From an uncultured Clostridia bacterium (GTDB taxonomy: Bacteria > Bacillota > Clostridia > UBA1381), in contig CAJONM010000062.1 in assembly GCA_905235885.1 (NCBI GenBank), forward strand, positions 1 through 6,273: 6,273 bases of DNA, written 5' to 3'. Of the stretch, positions 1-5,024 are shown one piece after another. The notes under the pieces were generated by a model. That model worked only from the letters and a program-made list of their open reading frames with translations, had not been told where the DNA came from and did not search any database. Every line of letters starts with the position of its first letter. Position 1 is the first letter of the stretch. The translations under genes were made by a program, and so were the position numbers.

Positions 1-612
1 GAGCTTTTAAGCTGCCTTCAGGATGAACCTATAAAGTTTAAAACCGCCGTTACACTTACACTGTATACAGGAATGCGGCGTGGTGAGGTATGCGGCTTGA
101 ATTGGTCGGATATAGATTTTGAAAACGGTCTTATTAACATCAATAAAGCTGTAACTTACACTCCCGAAACAGGACTGCAGGAGGGACAGACCAAAACAAG
201 AGGCTCAAAGAGAATTATAAGTATCCCTGATTCCATGCTTGCCTTATTGAAGGTATATAAAAAGGAGCAGCTGAAAATACGTTTTTCAATGGGGGATCAG
301 TGGATCGTGTCTGACAAGGTGTTTACCAATGACAGCGGTGGCTTGCTGAGCCCTGATACTCTCTCGGCGTGGTTCAAGCATTTTTTGAAAAGGCATGATC
401 TGCCGGATATCCATTATCATACATTGCGACACACAGCAGCTACTCTTCTTATTGCGGGCGGCGTGGATGTGGCTACGGTCTCAAAGCGGCTCGGACACTC
501 GGATAAATCTACAACATTAAATATTTATACTCATGCTATAAAATCGGCAGACAAGGCAGCAGCAGAGAAATTAGAAGCAATGCTTTCGTTTTCTGCAAAA
601 AAGGCAAACTGA
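1..612 (+). CDS. Tyrosine recombinase (phage/ICE-type integrase), C-terminal catalytic domain; 5' end outside window
   Basis: The reading frame is open from base 1, so the true start and the N-terminal DNA-binding domains lie upstream of the window; 203 residues are visible. The family catalyses site-specific strand exchange between attP and attB through a covalent 3'-phosphotyrosine. Catalytic residues are in order: Arg26 in TGMRRGEV, a probable beta-hairpin Lys65 in TKTRGSKR, His140 and Arg143 in HTLRH, His166 in RLGH, and nucleophile Tyr176 in NIYTH. All are intact, so nothing visible suggests inactivation. The C-terminal tail after Tyr176 is Ala/Lys-rich, as in many Firmicute integrases. 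The gene points at the 3' end of tRNA-Arg about 100 bp away, which suggests that tRNA is its target. GC is about 43% in the stretch counted, lower than the phage genes to the right, so it may belong to a different element. The family call is firm; the parent element (prophage, ICE or island) cannot be told. Confidence 0.93.
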   Translation, partial: ELLSCLQDEPIKFKTAVTLTLYTGMRRGEVCGLNWSDIDFENGLININKAVTYTPETGLQEGQTKTRGSKRIISIPDSMLALLKVYKKEQLKIRFSMGDQWIVSDKVFTNDSGGLLSPDTLSAWFKHFLKRHDLPDIHYHTLRHTAATLLIAGGVDVATVSKRLGHSDKSTTLNIYTHAIKSADKAAAEKLEAMLSFSAKKAN

Positions 613-643
613 GATCAAAAAATTGTTTTTTGGTAAGTTGTTG

Positions 644-671
644 GACAAAATCACTTTTGGAGTGAATTGTC
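644..671. repeat. Imperfect inverted repeat between integrase and tRNA-Arg
   Basis: GACAA and TCAC on the left are mirrored by GTGA and TTGTC on the right, around a TTTTGGA centre, with a small internal mismatch. It lies between the integrase stop and the tRNA 3' end, where integrase arm sites or the attachment flank would be expected. No function can be assigned from sequence alone. Confidence 0.3.
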
Positions 672-685
672 AATAAATAGAAAAC

Positions 686-709
686 GGCTCAAACCTGCAT
701 GGTTGAGCC
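686..709. terminator. Bidirectional intrinsic terminator between integrase and tRNA-Arg
   Basis: GGCTCAA pairs with TTGAGCC, and an inner CC/GG pair sits beyond a one-base bulge, around a short TGCAT-type loop. Read on the minus strand the stem is followed by GTTTTCTATTT and lies just past the tRNA-Arg CCA, so it fits as the tRNA terminator. Read on the plus strand it is followed by ATTTTCTTT and could also end the integrase transcript. Confidence 0.7.
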
Positions 710-717
710 ATTTTCTT

Positions 718-745
718 TGGTGCGCCCTAAGGGACTCGAACCCCC
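718..745 (-). other. Candidate attachment site (attL/attR core) in the tRNA-Arg 3' end
   Basis: Tyrosine recombinases often integrate into the T-arm and acceptor 3' half of tRNA genes, with the integrase gene lying just beyond the tRNA 3' end. That geometry is present here. The tRNA is intact, as expected when the element restores the 3' half on integration. The matching repeat at the other end of the element is outside the window, so the core limits are inferred, not seen. Confidence 0.35.
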
Positions 746-794
746 GACCTACTGGTTCGTAGCCAGTCACTCTATCCAGCTGAGCTAAGGACGC
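718..794 (-). tRNA. tRNA-Arg (anticodon ACG)
   Basis: A full cloverleaf reads on the minus strand. The acceptor GCGTCCT pairs with AGGGCGC (one G-T). There is a D arm GCTC/GAGT, an anticodon stem ACTGG/CCAGT around loop CTACGAA, a T arm GGGGG TTCGAGT CCCTT with two G-T pairs, discriminator A73 and an encoded CCA. Anticodon ACG, with A34 normally deaminated to inosine, reads CGU, CGC and CGA arginine codons. It has its own sigma-A promoter upstream and a hairpin terminator just past the CCA. The integrase gene faces its 3' end, a common integration target. No defect is visible, so it should be functional. Confidence 0.97.
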
Positions 795-818
795 ATGTGT
801 TGTCTGAACACAAGTGGT

Positions 819-847
819 ATGATAACACACTTTTGTTTTTTTGTCAA
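819..847 (-). promoter_or_regulatory. Sigma-A promoter of tRNA-Arg
   Basis: On the minus strand a perfect -35 TTGACA (842-847) is separated by 17 bases from TATCAT (819-824), which is 5 of 6 to TATAAT. The -10 ends about 25 bp before the first base of the tRNA. The spacer is A-rich. Confidence 0.85.
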
Positions 848-879
848 TACAAATTTTAAATTTTCTCAATCATTCATCG

Positions 880-907
880 AAAAAAGGCCGCACATAGTGC
901 GACCTTT
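880..907 (-). terminator. Intrinsic terminator of tRNA-Met
   Basis: On the minus strand AAAGGTCGCAC, loop TAT, then GTGCGGCCTTT form an 11-bp stem with one T-G pair, running into a T tract. It starts 5 bases past the encoded CCA of the Met tRNA. This separates the Met and Arg tRNA genes into independent transcription units. Confidence 0.9.
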
Positions 908-912
908 GAAAT

Positions 913-988
913 TGGGTGCGGGAGGAGGACTTGAACCTCCGACCTCAAGGTTATGAGCCTTACGAGCTACCAACTGCTCTACCCCGCT
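913..988 (-). tRNA. Initiator-type tRNA-Met (anticodon CAT), divergent
   Basis: The minus strand folds into a 76-nt tRNA with loop CTCATAA and encoded CCA. Initiator hallmarks are seen: position 1 (A) and 72 (A) do not pair, so the acceptor has only six pairs (GCGGGG with TCCCGC), and the D stem has A11-T24 rather than the pyrimidine-purine pair of elongators. Departures from the bacterial initiator consensus are also clear. Position 29-41 is A-T, leaving two of the usual three G-C pairs; 27-43 is T-G; position 1 is A rather than C; and the discriminator is C73 rather than A73. The T arm GGAGG/CCTCC is perfect. It has a consensus promoter and strong terminator, so it is probably expressed. 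It could be a variant extra copy, a phage-carried copy or a decaying one; anticodon CAT could also mean Ile2 if lysidine-modified, but the initiator features argue against that. Confidence 0.9.
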
Positions 989-1007
989 ATGTCTGTTTGC
1001 AAGGGGT

Positions 1008-1036
1008 ATTATAACACCATACTGAGGTTTTGTCAA
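1008..1036 (-). promoter_or_regulatory. Consensus sigma-A promoter of tRNA-Met
   Basis: Read on the minus strand, a perfect TTGACA (1031-1036) and a perfect TATAAT (1008-1013) are separated by exactly 17 bases. The -10 ends about 19 bp before the tRNA. This is a textbook stable-RNA strength promoter and marks the left limit of any phage sequence, which must end between it and the terminase stop. Confidence 0.92.
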
Positions 1037-1124
1037 TAGCTTTTGAGGCTTTTTTTATCGTTCTCGGAAATTTTTATTCGCGCAGCTTCCAAAAAAATGA
1101 GTTTTAATGTCTCTTTTTGTCGGT

Positions 1125-2534
1125 TCAGCCTAAAGGATCAAAAGGCGTTTCACGCTGCGAAACGCTGCGCCGCGGCGCGATTGGATTTGCCATAAAGAAA
1201 TAGCGCATCGCGTCATAATCGTGATCCTCACAGTCGGTATTTACATCCTCGACATTGACGGTGTCGTATATGAGATTGGGTATCGTGCGAAGGAACGGTC
1301 GGCAGGTGTTGAATATATATGCCATCGGGTAGCCGTTTTCATCGAACGAAAAACGGTAGTGGCATTGCATTTTTCCGCTCAGACGGTCGTTTTTGCCCTT
1401 TTCAAAGAATATGCCCTCATCTTCAAACATGGTTATGATCGTTCCGTCCTTTCCGCGGCTTGCATCCCATATCGCCGGATCCGCTATGCCCCTTATGACA
1501 TTGCCCGATTCAAGCTCGTCCTCGATCTTACGAATTCGCCGAGCGATCTCGCGCGGCTCCAGACGCAGACCGGTGTTGGGTGTGTTGGAGCAGCCGTAGA
1601 GCTGACGGTAAAGATATGCTCTGCCGTCATAATCGACCGCCCACCACTGCACCGCAAACGGTCGCGAATAACCGAAATCAAAGGTGCGGTACCGCTGCCA
1701 TGAGCGCGGTATCGGAAACGGGTTTATGACATGAGTATATATTTTTGAATCATACGCGTCGGGGTCGTTGCGAAATTCCGTAAATACCTGTCCCTCATAG
1801 CTGTCCCAGTCGCCGTAGAGCAGGGCGCGTTTCTGTGAGTCGGGAAGCATCGCAAGATTTGCCAGATACCCCGGATCGTTTTCCAAAAGCGCGGCATTGT
1901 CAAATACGGATGACGGTATGAAGATACGCGTGCGCTCGACAGTGCGCTTTTTTCCGTTCCGGTCCGTTATCTCCGATTTTACGGTGTACGGCACATTCGG
2001 CTTGCCGGCGGTGATAAACCGCTCCTTTACCCAGCCGTGCCCGATGCCGCCGGGATTGGCAGTGGCGCGAATATATACGCGAAGCCCTGCGCCGTCGGCG
2101 CGGTTTCGGGAGATCATATACTCGTATTCCTCACGGGTAAAATGCGTAAGCTCATCAAAGGCGATGTACGAATATGACAATCCCTGATACGCAAGATAGC
2201 TTGTTGAGTTCGGCATAGAGCCGAAATATATCTTTGCTCCGCCGGGAAATCGCCAATAATGCTCGGAGCCGTTGTATTCCGCGCCAGGACACGCTGCCTT
2301 ATATATCCTTATCGATTTTATTATCAGCTCGCGGCATTGCGGATATGTTTTACGGAAGATGATGCCGCGATAATTGGGATTGTCTATCTGCCTGAGCGCC
2401 TCAACTATTATAGCGTCCGATTTGCCGCCGCCTGCCGCGCCGCCGTAAAGCACCTCGTATTCGGGACGGCGCATAAACTCCGCCTGTCGCGGCTGCGGAG
2501 TCCATATGACATTGCTTATTATTTTATTATCCAT
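1125..2534 (-). CDS. terL: Phage terminase large subunit (packaging ATPase and nuclease)
   Basis: A 469-residue packaging motor subunit that cuts concatemeric DNA and drives it through the portal into the procapsid. ATPase domain: Walker A GGAAGGGKS at residues 31-39 (Lys38), Walker B YIAFDE ending in Asp127-Glu128, and coupling motif TANPGG at 158-163. Nuclease (RNase H-like) domain: Asp286 in TFDFGYS, Asp352 in IADP, and the DHDYDAMRY motif at 437-445, whose acidic residues would bind metal. All key residues are intact and length is normal for the family. I chose the ATG at 2534, which overlaps the preceding stop by 8 bases (ATGGATAA) and leads into the usual start of the fold. An in-frame TTG at 2615 would add 27 residues and an 89-base overlap. 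No good ribosome site precedes the ATG, so translation is probably coupled to the upstream gene. It is the last gene of the leftward operon, and no clear terminator follows it before the tRNA promoter. Confidence 0.95.
   Translation of the reverse strand: MDNKIISNVIWTPQPRQAEFMRRPEYEVLYGGAAGGGKSDAIIVEALRQIDNPNYRGIIFRKTYPQCRELIIKSIRIYKAACPGAEYNGSEHYWRFPGGAKIYFGSMPNSTSYLAYQGLSYSYIAFDELTHFTREEYEYMISRNRADGAGLRVYIRATANPGGIGHGWVKERFITAGKPNVPYTVKSEITDRNGKKRTVERTRIFIPSSVFDNAALLENDPGYLANLAMLPDSQKRALLYGDWDSYEGQVFTEFRNDPDAYDSKIYTHVINPFPIPRSWQRYRTFDFGYSRPFAVQWWAVDYDGRAYLYRQLYGCSNTPNTGLRLEPREIARRIRKIEDELESGNVIRGIADPAIWDASRGKDGTIITMFEDEGIFFEKGKNDRLSGKMQCHYRFSFDENGYPMAYIFNTCRPFLRTIPNLIYDTVNVEDVNTDCEDHDYDAMRYFFMANPIAPRRSVSQRETPFDPLG
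1145..1178 (-). repeat. Hairpin plus 12-bp palindrome at the 3' end of terL
   Basis: GCGTTTC (1145-1151) and GAAACGC (1159-1165) form a 7-bp stem with a 7-base loop. On the minus strand the stem is followed by CTTTTG, a weak terminator-like layout inside the last codons of terL. Immediately beside it, 1167-1178 is a perfect 12-bp palindrome GCGCCGCGGCGC. These are the only terminator-like structures I see for the terminase operon, and the T run is poor. Confidence 0.35.
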
Positions 2535-2844
2535 TCGATATGCTGTTTGCCGAGATAACAAGCTGCCCGTCTGAGCAGCGGATATAGTGAGTGCCGTCCG
2601 CCGTTGCGATTTCAAAGCTGTCTCCTGTGATATTTACAAGCGCGCCGGATATGCCGACCATATCGGCGTTGAGCGTTCCTTTCGACAGCTTCTCCGGAGG
2701 CAGTGACGATATGTTGCCTCCGTCTAAAGAGTATAAAACGCTTTTAAGACGCGTAAAAAACATACCGCACCATTCGCTCAGTGCCGCTATATCGGCGTGA
2801 TCGCTGCCCGTCAGGGCAGGGGGTGACTGTATTGTGATATTCAT
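2527..2844 (-). CDS. Small phage protein of unknown function in the terminase operon
   Basis: A 105-residue protein between the small and large terminase genes. The ATG overlaps the preceding stop as ATGA, and a strong AGGAGG-type site lies inside the end of the upstream gene (2849-2859), so this start is well supported. The stop overlaps the terL start by 8 bases. The N-terminal half holds a probable helix (about residues 17-42, ADIAALSEWCGMFF then RLKSVLYSLDGGNI). The C-terminal half looks like short beta strands (VNITGDSFEIATADGTHYI, then QLVISANSI). There is no signal peptide, membrane segment or catalytic motif. The pattern of a short helix, an aspartate-glycine-asparagine turn and a glycine-rich beta tail recalls small virion-associated proteins of Firmicute phages, but I do not recognise a named family. 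Its place and tight coupling suggest a packaging or head-completion role; that is inference. Confidence 0.8.
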   Translation of the reverse strand: MNITIQSPPALTGSDHADIAALSEWCGMFFTRLKSVLYSLDGGNISSLPPEKLSKGTLNADMVGISGALVNITGDSFEIATADGTHYIRCSDGQLVISANSISNG

Positions 2845-3056
2845 TTTTCCTCTCCTCCTATTTCAGGTAATATTACAACGCCGTGCTGCTTCTGGGCGTT
2901 GTCCTCATCTTCCGTTTCTTTAAGATACTTGTGCAGCTTTTCGGCGGCGGACATGATCTCGGATATTTTTACGCCGTTCTCCGGACTGCTGCGCATTATT
3001 TCGGTAAGCGTTTCGAGGATCTCCTCGATGGTTGCTATTTTCTTTTTTCTACCCAT
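2841..3056 (-). CDS. Probable short terminase small subunit
   Basis: A 71-residue basic-to-acidic protein, first in the leftward operon. The ATG at 3056 has AAGGAGG six bases upstream. An upstream in-frame TTG at 3074 would place that ribosome site inside the coding region, so it is rejected. After a basic start MGRKKK, the segment TIEEILETLTEIMRSS followed by KISEIMSAAEKLHKYLKE resembles the central helices of phage terminase small subunits, where a helix ending in a 'vmRge'-like motif is followed by 'AAelLgKylg'. The GVVILPEI near the end also recalls small-subunit C-termini. The family usually has 140-200 residues with an N-terminal helix-turn-helix that binds the packaging site. That part is missing here. 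The call rests on position just ahead of terL and on this motif likeness, so it stays tentative. Confidence 0.55.
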   Translation of the reverse strand: MGRKKKIATIEEILETLTEIMRSSPENGVKISEIMSAAEKLHKYLKETEDEDNAQKQHGVVILPEIGGEEK

Positions 3057-3062
3057 AGGACA

Positions 3063-3069
3063 CCTCCTT
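3063..3069 (-). promoter_or_regulatory. Ribosome binding site that fixes the small-terminase start
   Basis: AAGGAGG on the minus strand lies six bases before the ATG at 3056. The predicted transcription start is at or beside this site, so the leader of the terminase mRNA would be only about 14 bases long. Confidence 0.8.
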
Positions 3070-3076
3070 GACAATG

Positions 3077-3110
3077 ATTATACCATTAAACATAATACGC
3101 GTCGAGGACA
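3077..3110 (-). promoter_or_regulatory. Leftward terminase-operon promoter with TGTCCTCG box
   Basis: On the minus strand TATAAT (3077-3082) is preceded by TGG, an extended -10. The position normally used by a -35 has only TCGACG at 17-base spacing. Instead TGTCCTCG (3103-3110) stands exactly 20 bases before the -10, covering about -40 to -33. The same arrangement occurs in the rightward promoter. This fits a promoter helped by an activator or read by a special sigma factor; the protein is not in the window. Confidence 0.7.
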
Positions 3111-3154
3111 GCATTTTTGTGTGCCAATAACGGGACAATAAGAAAATGTCCTCG
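3103..3154. repeat. Inverted pair of CGAGGACA/TGTCCTCG boxes between divergent operons
   Basis: CGAGGACA (3103-3110) and TGTCCTCG (3147-3154) are a perfect 8-bp inverted pair separated by 36 bases, centre to centre 44 bp or about four helical turns. A further half-match GGGACA (3132-3137) lies between them. Each arm is 20 bases from the -10 box it faces, so the pair is best read as a shared regulator site serving both promoters, not as an RNA hairpin. Confidence 0.7.
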
Positions 3155-3180
3155 TTTGCAAAGAGTGCGCGTGATATAAT
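3147..3180 (+). promoter_or_regulatory. Rightward head-operon promoter with TGTCCTCG box
   Basis: TATAAT (3175-3180) is preceded by TGA, an extended -10. At 17-base spacing the -35 slot reads TCGTTT, a poor match. TGTCCTCG (3147-3154) stands exactly 20 bases upstream of the -10, just as in the leftward promoter. The expected start is near 3187, giving a leader of about 50 bases that carries a hairpin before the scaffold ribosome site. Confidence 0.7.
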
Positions 3181-3194
3181 CGTGATGAAATGAA

Positions 3195-3219
3195 GGGACG
3201 GACGTTAATTTACTGTCCC
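3195..3219 (+). promoter_or_regulatory. Leader hairpin of the head operon
   Basis: GGGACGG (3195-3201) pairs with CTGTCCC (3213-3219), seven pairs with one G-T, around an 11-base AT-rich loop. It ends about seven bases before the AAGGAG site at 3226-3231. It may protect the 5' end of the mRNA or tune translation. It is not followed by a T run, so it is not a terminator. The motif TTTACTGTCCC here recurs in reverse complement at 4993-5003. Confidence 0.4.
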
Positions 3220-3237
3220 CGAAGAAAGGAGAGCCAT

Positions 3238-3747
3238 ATGATGCTAAAAGGAAAAAGGGCAGGCAGCCTGCTTGCCAAGGATAGCGCTGAAAAGTCGCCA
3301 CCCGATGAGATCGTAAGCGAGGAGGAGGTCGATACAAAGGAGCCGTACATGGTCTTTGATACCGAGAGCGATTACGAAAAAGCCATCGAGGGCGAGATCT
3401 CAAAAAGAGATAAAGCAAGCGCCAAGCCCGTCGATGATGCCGACCAAAGGCGCGGCAGACTTGTATCGCTCTGGCAAAGAGATGCGGCGATGCTAAAGCT
3501 TATCGTGCCTGAGTTCGATCTGGAGGCGGCGCTCAAGAACGAGGTGTTCGTCCATGCGCTTGCCGAGGGCGGCTCTGTATTTGAGGCGTACAAGGCGGCG
3601 ATAAAGCCGATAAGCGCATCGGGAAGAAACGAGATCCTCCAAAACGGGCAAAGCGCCGGACGAGGCACAGGTGACGCGACTGTAAATCCTGCAAGACTAA
3701 GCTCTGAGGATTTCAGAAAGTACATCGAAAACATCAGAAATTCTTGA
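3238..3747 (+). CDS. Probable phage scaffolding protein
   Basis: A 169-residue soluble, highly charged protein directly before the major capsid gene, where tailed phages normally place the scaffold that templates procapsid assembly and is then removed. The first part is acidic (SEEEVDTKEP about residues 27-36, then FDTESDYEKAIEGEISKR at 40-57). The middle is helical (LVSLWQRDAAMLKLIVPEF at 75-93, then an alanine-rich helix around 95-122). The C-terminus NPARLSSEDFRKYIENIRN at 150-168 resembles the basic capsid-binding tail of many phage scaffolds. I chose ATG 3238, six bases after AAGGAG; an ATG at 3190 lacks a ribosome site and would read through the leader hairpin. A second ATG follows at once at 3241 and could be used too. 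It lies 17 bases before the capsid gene. The scaffold role is inferred from position and composition; no protease motif is seen. Confidence 0.75.
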   Translation: MMLKGKRAGSLLAKDSAEKSPPDEIVSEEEVDTKEPYMVFDTESDYEKAIEGEISKRDKASAKPVDDADQRRGRLVSLWQRDAAMLKLIVPEFDLEAALKNEVFVHALAEGGSVFEAYKAAIKPISASGRNEILQNGQSAGRGTGDATVNPARLSSEDFRKYIENIRNS

Positions 3748-3764
3748 AAGGAGAATGAATTACA

Positions 3765-4973
3765 ATGACAGATACAGAAACCAATCTTAACATGAACTCT
3801 ACCACATCCAACGGTATGAGCCCCGTTATGGAGGCTGCGCTCAACCGCTATGTACTTGAGATGAACAAGACAAAGCGCAAGTACACAAAATTCGGACAGA
3901 GAGTTGACATCCCGAAGGGGACAACAAAAACAGTCGCTTTTGACAAGCTATCACCGCTGCCGAAGGCGACAACGCCGCTTACCGAGGGCGTAACGCCTGT
4001 GGGAAGAGCGGTAAACATCACGAGAATAAAGGGCGAGCCGGATCAGTTCGGTAACTATGTATCATATACCGATCAGCTTGATTTCTTTGCCGCCGACCCG
4101 TCTCCGGAGGTGCTTAAATATGCCGATCTTCTGACGGAAAATCAGCTTGAGACCTTTGAGCATCTCGACGCCATGACACTTTCGTCCGGACTTAATGTAT
4201 TTTATGCCGGCACTGCAACATCAAGAGCGGAGCTTTCCGATACTCTTACTGTAAAGGATATTCGCCGCGCTGTCACATCGCTTAAAAGAAACAAGGTACA
4301 GCCTGCGGACGGTAAGGATTACATCTGCTTTATCCATCCCGATGTAGTATATAACATCTGGAACGACAGCGAATGGAGACAGCCGCATACATATGCCGAC
4401 ACAACTCAGCTTTATTCGGGCGAGATCGGAAGATTATTCGGCGTTAGATTTATCGAGGATCCGGACGCGTATGTATTCCGCGGCGCGGACAGCGACGATT
4501 TCGGCGGCTATGATGAGTTCTCGATCGTGAAAACAGCCGTAAATTCGGAGGATTCCGATTATATTGATGTGTATGTAGCGGAGACGATAACGGCATCTAT
4601 GGCAATAACTATGCCGAATGGATATATCGTTATCAATAATGAGAAATTCCTTGTAGCAGACGCAATCAATGGCGCGAATGGAAACGGATTTATAACAATA
4701 GCTGCAAGCTCGTCGCTTATAGAAAAGGATATGAAGATATATCCGGCCGACGAGACTGCCGATGCGGTATACTCGACCATAATCTTAGGCAAGAACGCGT
4801 TTGGTACATCAGGCGATAAAACGGTCCAGCTCATAAACAAGCCGCTCGGCTCGGCAGGTACAGGCGACCCGTTAAATCAGCGCGGCACGATCGGCTGGAA
4901 GGGTTACAGATTTTTCAAGATACTTGAGCAGACAAAAATGCTCCGCATAGAGAGTCTGGCGAGCCTGTCGTAA
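3765..4973 (+). CDS. N4-gp56 family major capsid protein
   Basis: A 402-residue capsid subunit, the shell protein of the phage head with an HK97-like fold. Family traits include an N-terminal arm followed by a basic stretch (YTKFGQRVDIPKGTTKTVAF, residues 40-59), the conserved TPLTEGVTP (70-78), QFGNYVSYTDQLDF (94-107), the ICFIHPDVVYNIW segment (187-199), IGRLFGVRFIEDP (221-233), and the late LGKNAFGT and GSAGTGDPLNQRGTIGWKG blocks (341-348, 362-380) typical of N4-gp56-like coat proteins. Residues about 266-326 look like an extra beta-rich domain between conserved blocks. Their DNA is about 38% GC against 51% and 54% in the 180 bases on either side. AAAGGAG lies 11 bases before the ATG. The gene follows the scaffold and is expected to be the most strongly expressed of the operon. 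A hairpin spans its stop codon. Confidence 0.92.
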   Translation: MTDTETNLNMNSTTSNGMSPVMEAALNRYVLEMNKTKRKYTKFGQRVDIPKGTTKTVAFDKLSPLPKATTPLTEGVTPVGRAVNITRIKGEPDQFGNYVSYTDQLDFFAADPSPEVLKYADLLTENQLETFEHLDAMTLSSGLNVFYAGTATSRAELSDTLTVKDIRRAVTSLKRNKVQPADGKDYICFIHPDVVYNIWNDSEWRQPHTYADTTQLYSGEIGRLFGVRFIEDPDAYVFRGADSDDFGGYDEFSIVKTAVNSEDSDYIDVYVAETITASMAITMPNGYIVINNEKFLVADAINGANGNGFITIAASSSLIEKDMKIYPADETADAVYSTIILGKNAFGTSGDKTVQLINKPLGSAGTGDPLNQRGTIGWKGYRFFKILEQTKMLRIESLASLS

Positions 4974-4994
4974 ATTGTGTATCATTACGATAGG
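4964..4994 (+). promoter_or_regulatory. Stem-loop across the capsid gene stop codon
   Basis: CCTGTCGTAA (4964-4973) pairs with TTACGATAGG (4985-4994), ten pairs with one G-T and an 11-base loop. The left arm contains the TAA stop. No T tract follows, so it is more likely a barrier to 3' exonucleases or a partial block than a full terminator. It would suit a coat protein needed in large excess over the proteins encoded downstream. Confidence 0.45.
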
Positions 4995-5024
4995 GACAGT
5001 AAAATAAAAAAGGAGACGAATAAA

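Noticed and set aside
651..869. A minus-strand 72-codon open frame containing a peptide SLAQLDRVTGYEPVGRGFESLRAH.
   Set aside because: It is a translation of the tRNA-Arg gene and its flanks. Peptides of this kind are a well-known artefact of tRNA genes in databases. It also crosses the tRNA promoter and lacks a ribosome site.
1221..1703. A plus-strand 160-codon open frame inside terL, and similar ones at 1897-2187 and 2259-2558.
   Set aside because: They are antisense shadows of a terL gene whose motifs are complete. They have no ribosome sites and no recognisable protein features.
2535..2615. A longer terminase starting at TTG 2615, with an AGGAG a few bases upstream.
   Set aside because: It would overlap the upstream gene by 89 bases, and the added 27 residues look unlike a terminase N-terminus. 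The ATG at 2534 overlaps by 8 bases in the usual coupled manner.
3103..3154. The CGAGGACA/TGTCCTCG inverted repeat read as an intrinsic terminator or RNA stem-loop.
   Set aside because: The 36-base loop is too long, it lies upstream of both predicted start sites, and its mirrored spacing to the two -10 boxes fits a DNA-binding site better.
3086..3418. A minus-strand 110-codon open frame across the divergent promoter region.
   Set aside because: It runs against the scaffold gene and through both promoters, is rich in Arg, Pro and Leu as expected of a shadow frame, and has no ribosome site.
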